Positions 58,401 to 64,000 of a DNA stretch of 64,000 nucleotides are shown in pieces. Under the pieces are notes generated by a model that was not told where the DNA came from, did not search any database, and worked only from the letters and a program-made list of their open reading frames with translations. The first letter of the stretch is position 1; every line of letters begins with the position of its first letter. The stretch is from positions 62,001 through 126,000 of the forward strand of contig MEDY01000021.1 in assembly GCA_001724265.1 (NCBI GenBank), read 5' to 3'. Both the position numbers and the translations under genes were made by a program. The DNA comes from Rhizaria sp. SCN 62-66 (lineage: Eukaryota; Rhizaria, unplaced).

Positions 58401-61270
58401 AGGCCGCCAAGGCGGACGAGGCGCGCGAGAACGAGGCCGCGCTTGCAACCGCGGTCGCCAAGACCGAGGAGCTCGAAGAGGCTCTCCGCGAGCAGCGCCG
58501 CGTCGCCGAGGAGGACGCCCGCCGCGAGCGCGCTGCTCTCGAGGAGCGCCGCGTTTCCGAGCTCGAGGAGCTTCGCGCCGAGCTCGCGCGCGTGCAGGAC
58601 GAGCGCCGCGCCGCCAAGGCCGAGCAGGGCAAGAGCGACGCCGCGCTTGTCGTCGCCGAGAGCCGCGCGCGCGAGGCCGAGGAGGAGCGCGCCGCCGCGA
58701 CTGAGCAGCGCGAGGACCTTGCCGCCAAACTTGCCGAGGCCGTTGCCCGCATCGCGGCCGTGACGGCGGAACGCGTGGGCGCCGAGTCTGCCGCGCGCGA
58801 GGAGCATGAGCGCTCCGAGGCCGCTGCGCGCGAGATTGAGCACGAAACCAAGGCCAACGAGGAGCTCCGCGCTCGCGTTGAGGAGCTTCAGGCCGCGCTC
58901 GACGCCAAGACTGCTGAGGCCGAGGAGAAGACTGCGCAGGCTGAGCAGAGCGCCGAGGAGGCCGCTGCCGCCGCGCGCAAGAGCGAGGCCGCCCAGGCCG
59001 CCGCTGCCGCCACCGCGGCCAAGGCTGCCGCGGAGATTGCCACGGTGCAGGCCACCGCGGACGAGACTGAGGAGGCGCGCGTCGCCGCTGTGAAGCAGAT
59101 CGAGGAACTGGAGCAGGCGCTTAAGGCGAAGCAAGCCGAGGAGCGTGCGCAGGCCCGCGAGGTCGAGATCGCGCTCGCGCGCGTCGAGGCACAGGAGGCC
59201 CGCGCCGTGGCCGCCGAGAGCAAGATCGACAAGGAGAAGGAGCGCGTCGTGGACTCGATCAAGGAGGTCAAGGAGCTCACGGAGCGTCTCCGCGAGCTCG
59301 AGGATGCTGTGCAGGACGGCATGGAGCGTGAGGCCGCGGCTCTCAAGGAGGCCGCAACTGCCCGCGCCGACGCCGAGCGCGCTGCGACGGAGCACGAGCT
59401 CGCGGCGTCTGCGCAGCGGCTCGAGACTGAGGCCGTCCGCGAGGAGAAGGCCGCCGTGGAGCACGAGCTCACGACACTGCTCAACACGCCTCCCCCGCCG
59501 CCGCCCGTCATGGTGTCGAAGGCTACCGAGACGGACGTCATTCTGAACCCTGTGCCGAACCGCCGCCCCAACGGCAAGAACGGCGCTGGCGCCACTGTGG
59601 CCGAGCTGGAGTCCGCGCTCGAGATGGAGCAGTCCCGTGTCGCGGCGCTCAAGAAGGAGTTCACTGCCTACCGCAGCGCCAAGGACCGCGAGCTGCTCGA
59701 GATGACCGAGCTCGCCGCCACTGCGCAGAACGAGGTCGAGGCGCTCCAGGAGCGTGTTGCCGCGCTCGAGGAACTGCTTGAGCAGATCGGCCTCGACGGC
59801 GTGCCTTCGACGCACTCTGAGCCGCGCACCGGCGCGCCGTCGACGCGCCAGATGCACATGGACCGCGCGCGCACGCTACTTGAGGTGCTGGAGCCGCAAG
59901 TCGGTATCACCATCGCCAAGCCCGTCCCCGGTCAGCAGGCCGTGCGCGTGCTCAAGGTCCTCATCGGCAAGGCCGCCTACAACGCCGGTCTGCGCCCCGA
60001 TGACGAGATCGAGCAGGTTAACGGTGTTGACACGCCCGACAACGCGTCGTTCACGCAGGAGTTCACCCGTCAGGCCCAGGCCGGCACGATCATCTCGCTC
60101 CAGGTTCTTGCCCGCCGCGCCGATGGCGGCAAGGCGGCGCGCAACGTCCAGATCGAGATCGGTTCCCGCCATGTCACCTGCGGCCAGGTCAAGGATCTGC
60201 GTCGCATTGCCGGTGGTGTGCTTAAGCCCGGCGACAACGCGTTGCTGGAGGAGGTTGAGGTGCTGCAGGACGCTGTGGGCGACATGCCCGCCAACAGCCC
60301 CTACCGTCGCGCGCGCGAGTCCTACGGCGGCGCGCTGCCCGCGCCCGAGCCCGCAGCTGGTGCTTTGACGTACGACTACGGACCAGGTCAGGGCCAGATG
60401 GTCGAGCACCACGACCAGGGCGCCGGCACGGAAGATTACCACGATGAGCACGACGACTTTGGCGTCGACGACGACCGCACCGCGCACTCGCTGGGCGATG
60501 ACGCCTCCGGTGCTGTCGACGACGTTGACGCAGACGCAGACGCAGACATGGCCGCTGCGCATGACGTCACTGGTGACGACTCCACTAACACTGGTGCCGG
60601 TATGATGACTCCCCCGCGTCGCGCCAGCATGTCGTCGCCCGACGGCGACTACGCACCGCCTTCGACGCCGCCCCTGCTGCCCGCGAGCTACGTCGAGGAG
60701 AGCGACGGCCAGATCCTCTTCCCGAACCGCCACCCGCGCATGCCACTGCAACAGCAGCAGCCCGCGTCCGCGGCGCAGAAGCCCGCTCCATCCGGCCGCC
60801 GCGCTTCGACCTCGAACCCTGCCCCGCGCTCGACGACGCCCAACCCCAACGTAGCTACCGAGCCCCCGCGCTCAGCGCGCCGTCCCGGTGCCCCGTCGCC
60901 GACGCCGTCGACCGGCTCGATGTCTGCCCGAGGCCTCGGATCCCCCGCGCCCCCGTCCGGTGGCCGCACGCCCCCCGTGGCGCCCGTGTCGGCCTCGCGC
61001 GTGCCCGCCCCGCGCGCGCAGCACCCGTACTCGGCCCGCCAGGCGTCTGACATGGGCGCGCGCTCGCCGCCGCTGCCTGGCTCTGCGCGCGCGCCCAACA
61101 AGTACGGGCCGTACAACCGCGTGCCCGTGCCTGCACAGGAAATTGCGCAATCACGTCTGATGCCCGAGCGCCGCGCTGATCTCGGGTTCGTGGCGGACCA
61201 GATCAACGATGGCGGTGCGTCGCCGTCTGTCAACAGCAACGCTAAGCCCCGGGCGACGCCGCGCCGCTAA
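52415..61270 (+). CDS. Giant CH-domain, coiled-coil, PDZ cytoskeletal protein
   Basis: 2,951 residues in one uninterrupted frame from the ATG at 52415. Two calponin-homology domains open it: CH1 (about residues 15-125: FTRWLNLHL, DYKSGVVLVKLAEVL, LTWQLILFYQV) and a less typical CH2 with a roughly 60-residue insert (about 165-330: DFKSQLLLFVN, WRSGLVLAHLVAAL, DTQALLAYISYF). Tandem CH domains bind actin filaments in the filamin and spectrin families. A Glu/Lys/Ala coiled coil of about 2,000 residues follows (about 440-2450), including three 154-residue repeats. A PDZ domain (about 2495-2590: VRVLKVLIGKAAYNAGLRP, DDEIEQVNGVD) and an acidic then Pro/Ser/Arg-rich tail end it. It probably cross-links or tethers actin to a membrane or cortex protein held by the PDZ. 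The domain order is unusual. Confidence 0.88.
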   Translation: MSSQDKGDVRDAAQRKTFTRWLNLHLRKANGGPITITDMKEDYKSGVVLVKLAEVLCGKTLKYSAKPSGSIQCVANLAIALKAFAEDGVPLHNIHAATIEKGDEKISMGLTWQLILFYQVITSHVEAEVTATERSSTPGTPKAPRTPAAIKDRQRKFATTFNMNDFKSQLLLFVNKSVSTIPSQHSAALSGFADSSAAPQRVLCEDWSQSWRSGLVLAHLVAALDAQHRAGVSSAPDAAATLATAQETAVAELLSAAASRPDASSSPALALASAAIARAEAKLQVPPLVDASDLIGGADTQALLAYISYFKTAEANSPRNDEKKSEGEKDKADAAAAPSLLTVDEDDDDVPTLSAPPALQTPHALEPTPRNSVPKPALVVDQTEVDTAFDEVGFLRREIAARNEPAVETQIALLREELVTVRAALDALPPAAREGGPQGKRWGEHLKRLDTDIGVLENERVKREERAERRRNARSGVDAADTLQDEEEDEDFYDEDEDEDGFGHDIYQKDERVAREAQQMASASNDAAMEASRVAVEAVEAAEKANAERDAAQEQLTVAERELDELRRKMEEMKKKQTQMEEQTKQAVDEKTAAEAAARENEQRTAELKKELAAAKLASLATSEKEHETNKSVTKKTEELSKQLADERARAAEEKERADKAEADRDATKEQLKNEQLSRKLAEEAAAKEAADAAAAREEAKKEQERTQARAEAAETEREKLRKELSETSVKEAGAAQKGKELDKQSKDLERQLKAEEAKSEAARKEAEKQAKALETATAREKAAADKASAAEKKQKETDEKVVALQKELAAEKAKAEAAEGKVDSLSSSQTQREAKAAEVEKRVRELETEAEKAAQREKELASRAESAETEREKLRKELSETSVKEAGASQKSKEQSKQIKELEDKYKAEQAKHETTRKDADKKAKALEAATVREKAAADKATASEKKQKETDDKVVALQKELAAEKAKAEAAEGKAASLSTTQSERDKQAEATAKKLREHEAEAEKAAQREKELTARAEAAEKERETIRKELSEVIVKEAGSSQKSKEHHKQVKELEKQLKAEQAKHEAAREELVKAEKAAEAADGREKSTAERLTAGSKKQQETDAQVLTLQSELAAERAKAEAAEGQATSLATTQTQRDAEAAATEKRLRDLEKQLADAERREKDAVARAEASEAESADKGAQLQSQAAREQEQAKAAKELSRQLAEAVAATAAEKTRADKADERAEQQSEKLQSKNKELSEKNKELVKTSKEAVATAATDRARAETAERVASENEAALAKAQAELAARQAALDKATSDAAAKQKALDKAEAERAKQAADRKELSGSKSGLEKRVAELVALLAAEKARGDKAESGVAAKEDELARLRAAVAEQKTALDKAEEDRAAHDAAAASAAHKYDELKTASEVAAIESAARAARVSALEEELAEARKLAAEEAARAQKLEDESSARDGTAKELQGKERALAQQVARLEKDLAAAQRTSETERARAEEAERVCEQRAEQVKTLETSEATLTKSSKATEQQLAATQRDLQREQERADKAEAEAAQTADAGREAAVREAALTKALRELERVSAEQQSAVQESSARAATAEAEAQRAEAAAAEAREAETATAAALRESERQLAEANKASTARQQRVETLQAETAALEARVEELESTNKDANSRGSSASKRIRELEREAAEALKALEEIKVKNEANETALRESRVEAEDNAAAVKAAGFKIKELERTIVDKERARADAAVTAQQHADQAAAADARSAVTQKRAADAELKLAETQKELANEVAERAAAEATAQRLKITADSVVEKEVRLAELAAAVAAAEQATAATQVDLERTRSTVQQRDLAAEAAASRIASLEAALEESQATHAKAAREASEHEATAAARASEVRRLEAELGKSQRAVQTHEEECAKHSHELSEAKHKAAEHSAAMVRLTGQAEASKAAATRAEAAKEAAEAELAKMVQDLAEQEGKAGEQSSALTRTQAALEAVRAVLARTEAAKADEARENEAALATAVAKTEELEEALREQRRVAEEDARRERAALEERRVSELEELRAELARVQDERRAAKAEQGKSDAALVVAESRAREAEEERAAATEQREDLAAKLAEAVARIAAVTAERVGAESAAREEHERSEAAAREIEHETKANEELRARVEELQAALDAKTAEAEEKTAQAEQSAEEAAAAARKSEAAQAAAAATAAKAAAEIATVQATADETEEARVAAVKQIEELEQALKAKQAEERAQAREVEIALARVEAQEARAVAAESKIDKEKERVVDSIKEVKELTERLRELEDAVQDGMEREAAALKEAATARADAERAATEHELAASAQRLETEAVREEKAAVEHELTTLLNTPPPPPPVMVSKATETDVILNPVPNRRPNGKNGAGATVAELESALEMEQSRVAALKKEFTAYRSAKDRELLEMTELAATAQNEVEALQERVAALEELLEQIGLDGVPSTHSEPRTGAPSTRQMHMDRARTLLEVLEPQVGITIAKPVPGQQAVRVLKVLIGKAAYNAGLRPDDEIEQVNGVDTPDNASFTQEFTRQAQAGTIISLQVLARRADGGKAARNVQIEIGSRHVTCGQVKDLRRIAGGVLKPGDNALLEEVEVLQDAVGDMPANSPYRRARESYGGALPAPEPAAGALTYDYGPGQGQMVEHHDQGAGTEDYHDEHDDFGVDDDRTAHSLGDDASGAVDDVDADADADMAAAHDVTGDDSTNTGAGMMTPPRRASMSSPDGDYAPPSTPPLLPASYVEESDGQILFPNRHPRMPLQQQQPASAAQKPAPSGRRASTSNPAPRSTTPNPNVATEPPRSARRPGAPSPTPSTGSMSARGLGSPAPPSGGRTPPVAPVSASRVPAPRAQHPYSARQASDMGARSPPLPGSARAPNKYGPYNRVPVPAQEIAQSRLMPERRADLGFVADQINDGGASPSVNSNAKPRATPRR
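54557..55942 (+). repeat. Three tandem 462-bp repeats in the coiled coil
   Basis: Units at 54557-55018, 55019-55480 and 55481-55942 each code for 154 residues (22 heptads, also 14 hendecads). Each contains ER-x2-x2-RKELSE, VKEAG, then a Lys/Glu run, KK-x-ETD, LQ-x-ELAAE-x-AKAEAAEG and an R-rich end. The following sequence from 55943 begins in register (ASEAES) but soon diverges. Confidence 0.85.
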
Positions 61271-61838
61271 ACACAAAACAGACACCAGCAACGAGTACGA
61301 ACAGTGCATTGAGTAAGTGAGTGATTATCCACGCTCTGGTGTGGTATGCTGTGAGTGCTGTTCTCGCGTTCTGTTGAGGTGATGTTAAATTATGCTAATT
61401 TTGCTCTGATCTTTTTGTCATGCAATCTGTGATGTATTACAAAAAGACAAGGCACGTTGTTGTACTGCGCAGCGATACCGACAACTGACTACATTTTAAA
61501 ATGGTGTTTGTTTTTTTCTATTTCTCTTCAGGTGGCTCATCGAGCGAATTTATGATGTCCTAGCCTGCAGGTTTTTGATTTTGCTTTTCTTTTGTCTCAT
61601 TTCGTCTTTTCTATGTAAGTTCGGTTTGCTCATGCATCCCAACTCTTGTTGTCTGTCCCATCCACAGGAGTGCCTTTTGAGTTACTATTCTTACTGGTCG
61701 TTTTGTTCTTCAGACTACCTCAACAATAACAATACATTGTTCACTATCTAACACTGTAAGCGTTGAACTCAAGCAAGTGTATAAATCAAAATCATATGCT
61801 GTATTCAAATCAAATCAATTCTAGCTTGGTAACGCGAT
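61271..61838. other. Convergent intergenic region
   Basis: AT-rich gap between the 3' ends of the CH/PDZ gene (+) and the partial gene (-). It should hold both 3' UTRs. Nothing else recognised. Confidence 0.5.
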
Positions 61839-64000
61839 TCATTTTGCGGGGCGCTTCTTCTCAGTGGTTTCCTTGACAATCGCCTGCACAAAAGCATTCG
61901 TCTCCTCCTTCTGCGCGGCTGCTGTCGCCACGCGTGCACGCCGTGCCGCACGCTCCTGCTTGCGTTGCGGCGATTCAAAGTCGTCTGCCTCCGCCTCCCA
62001 GGGTTCGTTGTCATCGTACACATCGCCACCAGCGCCACTCTGCTGCTCGACACCGTGGCCAAACGCAGCTTGGGGGGCGCGCGTCTGCGCATGTTGAAGC
62101 TCGCGCAAGTCACTGCCGTATGCCTCGCCAAATGCGCCCAGAGACGTGTCAACAGCCGCTGCAGCGTCATCGTCCTCAGCAGCGATCGCGTTCGCAATCG
62201 CGTCGTCTTTGTTCTCAGCAGCGTCGTCAGCGCCGACGAAACCGGCATCTTCGGCACGCGTACCCAGGTGTACAGTCACCGTCGCGGGCGTACGCGCGGC
62301 GGCGCGCGCAAGACCTAGAGGGACGAGCTCAACCGCGCTTCCCGCACTCGCGGTATTACCGCGCGCGCTGCCAGTTCCAGGAGCGTTGCGTGCGGTGCGG
62401 AAGAGCTCTTCTTCCTCTTCCTCATCACTGTCACGTCCCGCAGCGCCCTCAAACGCACCGAAGTCACCTTCATCCTCGTCGCGACCACCCAGCAGCAGCC
62501 CATTGCGCTCCGCCACGAGCACGCGCTCGCGCTCGCTCGCACCGCTGGCTCCGCCGCGCGCGCGCATGCGGCGCACAGTCTCGCGCACAGACCGCACACG
62601 CTTGCCCACAGCAGCGCGAACGCTCCGGTACGCACGGCGAAACGCAGACGCGCGCTTGACAACAGAAGCAGTGACCGCAGCAGTGTTCGCTGCAGCGGCC
62701 GCGTTGACTGCGTCTTCGTCGTCGAGATCCTCGCCAGCAGCACGGCGGCGCGCGCGCTCAGCCTCGCGCGCCGCAGCCTCCGCGGCCTCCGCAGCAGCTT
62801 CTGCAGCGGCCTCCGCAGCCGCGGCAGCCGCAGCCCGGCGCGCGTCCGCGTTCTTGCGCCTGCGCTGCAGGGCCTCGTTGTCCTCGACGGCAGGCAACAA
62901 ACGCAAAAGCGGGTGCGCGGCGCCACGGGCGAAGATCTCTGCGATGACGAGCTCAGCGGGGTCAAGCGTGGGCAAGTCGTAACAAAGGCGCCAGGCAACC
63001 GAAGCCGCGGCCTGGGTGCGCGCCCACGATGCGCAGAGCGCTGCGACAACAGTATCGAGAGGCACGCACACGCGCGCAAAGGGATACAGCGGCTCTTCTT
63101 CAGTTTTAACCCAGGCAGCTTTTTGCGATGTGTTCGTAGCAGGCTGCGCATTAGCGTCGTTGTTAGCGTTGTTATTGGCGGATGTCCAGCGCGACAAGAA
63201 CGCAACCTCCTCGTCATCAGTCGCATGGCCGCTACCCGCCTGTTGGCCTCCGCGGCCGTGATTATTATCGCTGGCATCTTCGTTGATCGTAAGCGAAAGC
63301 AGAGACAGCGCATCAATCGCGCGCCGTGAGTAGCCATGCGAGAGGGGACCGTAAGAAGTGCCGTCACTGTCCAAGTCGACATCGTAGGGGTTGTAGTTGG
63401 TGGTGTGTCCGCCCTCCTCCTCGTCGTCCTCACCAAGCAGCCACGCCTTGTCGCGCGCAGCAGCACTTGCGCTCGCAGTTTTAGCCGTCGCTGAACGTCC
63501 AGCAGCGGGCGTCGCCGTGCTGTTGCTACCGCTAGCCGCGGCGCCGCTCTCCGCACTGCTGTTGGTATTAGTGGCAGCTGGAGGGCGCCGGCGCGGTGCA
63601 TTCGCGGGCACGGGGAACTTTGTCCGGTATTTCTCGCCCGCAGCATCTGCGTTCGTGATCAAACCCATCGCGATCGCATCAGCCAAGTCAAGTTCAAGCA
63701 AGCCCGCCTGTTCCCACGTCCGCTCACAAGCGTCTGGTGTCGTGCAGCTCCCGTCGCAGTCGCCATAGCACTTGACAGTGGTCGCAGAACTGCCTGTACC
63801 GCCCTCGTCACCGTTCTCACCGCTCTTCTTAGCCACAGGCAGAGTGACAGCAACATCAGTTCCCGCAATGCAATGCTCCTTAGCAAGCGCCCTGCTACCG
63901 CGCACCATCAACTTTCGGTCGCGCACTACGTCCACAGCACCCGCGCGCGCTGCAGCTAGCAGCAGACCCAGCGCGCGCTCGCGGCCGACAGTGACTTGCT
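61839..64000 (-). CDS. Partial gene of unknown function, 5' end beyond the window
   Basis: The minus-strand frame is open from the right edge to TGA at 61839, about 720 codons visible. The GTG at 63935 is internal: the frame continues as VTVGRERALGLLLAAARAG before it, so the start lies outside. I do not recognise the family. Visible parts are a Cys-rich segment (CYGDCDGSCTTPDACERTW, plus strand near 63710-63770), a Ser/Ala/Asn-rich stretch, a hydrophobic conserved-looking block (FARVCVPLDTVVAALCASW ... LPTLDPAELVIAEIFARG, near 62930-63090), an Ala/Glu/Arg helix, a basic stretch and acidic clusters (DEEEEEE). It ends in a charged Lys/Glu-rich tail (KETTEKKRPAK). No signal peptide can be judged. 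An unseen intron is possible but not required. Confidence 0.6.
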   Translation of the reverse strand, partial: QVTVGRERALGLLLAAARAGAVDVVRDRKLMVRGSRALAKEHCIAGTDVAVTLPVAKKSGENGDEGGTGSSATTVKCYGDCDGSCTTPDACERTWEQAGLLELDLADAIAMGLITNADAAGEKYRTKFPVPANAPRRRPPAATNTNSSAESGAAASGSNSTATPAAGRSATAKTASASAAARDKAWLLGEDDEEEGGHTTNYNPYDVDLDSDGTSYGPLSHGYSRRAIDALSLLSLTINEDASDNNHGRGGQQAGSGHATDDEEVAFLSRWTSANNNANNDANAQPATNTSQKAAWVKTEEEPLYPFARVCVPLDTVVAALCASWARTQAAASVAWRLCYDLPTLDPAELVIAEIFARGAAHPLLRLLPAVEDNEALQRRRKNADARRAAAAAAAEAAAEAAAEAAEAAAREAERARRRAAGEDLDDEDAVNAAAAANTAAVTASVVKRASAFRRAYRSVRAAVGKRVRSVRETVRRMRARGGASGASERERVLVAERNGLLLGGRDEDEGDFGAFEGAAGRDSDEEEEEELFRTARNAPGTGSARGNTASAGSAVELVPLGLARAAARTPATVTVHLGTRAEDAGFVGADDAAENKDDAIANAIAAEDDDAAAAVDTSLGAFGEAYGSDLRELQHAQTRAPQAAFGHGVEQQSGAGGDVYDDNEPWEAEADDFESPQRKQERAARRARVATAAAQKEETNAFVQAIVKETTEKKRPAK

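Noticed and set aside
55979-59857. 1,292-codon open frame on the minus strand
   Set aside because: It lies wholly antisense to the CH/PDZ coiled coil. GC-rich Glu/Lys/Ala codons read backwards give Leu/Arg/Gly/Ser without stops. No domain is visible.

Overview
The window is nuclear DNA of a unicellular eukaryote. Coding stretches are GC-rich and separated by AT-rich gaps of about 0.5 to 1.4 kb. Genes carry few spliceosomal introns, all GT...AG, and four of the five secure donors read GTACGT. The products are eukaryotic: an N-myristoylated cyclic-nucleotide-binding protein, an F-BAR/SH3 protein, a CH-domain coiled-coil giant, a peroxin-13-like protein, a CAMK/CDPK-like kinase and a trehalose-6-phosphate synthase. 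Proteins are very long and padded with Ala, Asn, Gln, Gly and Glu/Lys low-complexity tracts. A PEX13-like gene suggests the cell has peroxisomes. I cannot name the species. A free-living, aerobic, intron-poor protist is the safest description.

Layout, left to right: (1) 748-7096 (+), three exons, a 2,017-residue protein with five CNB domains; (2) 8025-9288 (+), two exons, a METTL7-like methyltransferase with an eroded SAM motif; (3) 12850-9955 (-), two exons, a secreted protein with a CxxC/Tyr-rich segment; (4) 14251-18705 (+), a secreted carbonic-anhydrase-like domain fused to a roughly 1,200-residue acidic and coiled-coil tail; (5) 24308-19578 (-), a CAMK/CDPK-like kinase with a huge low-complexity tail; (6) 25396-27309 (+), F-BAR plus SH3; (7) 27874-37368 (+), a giant trehalose-6-phosphate synthase whose reading frame is interrupted by one TAG that I think lies in an intron; (8) 37889-43141 (+), an Ala-rich helical protein I do not recognise; (9) 43627-49746 (+), an NRF/acyltransferase-3 membrane protein with a roughly 1,150-residue insertion; (10) 51824-50238 (-), PEX13-like; (11) 52415-61270 (+), tandem CH domains, a very long coiled coil and a PDZ domain; (12) 61839 to beyond the right edge (-), a partial unrecognised gene.

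No operon logic applies; neighbours look functionally unrelated. Some genes share themes: membrane and actin organisation (F-BAR/SH3, CH/PDZ), signalling (CNB protein, kinase), and secretion or membrane work (carbonic-anhydrase-like protein, NRF acyltransferase, CxxC protein). Several enzyme-like domains have lost key residues: a zinc-ligand His in the carbonic anhydrase, motif-I glycines in the methyltransferase, the HRD arginine in the kinase, and the phosphatase motifs in the TPS C-terminal part. I saw no transposon, rRNA, tRNA or CRISPR array. No virus-like gene was recognised.
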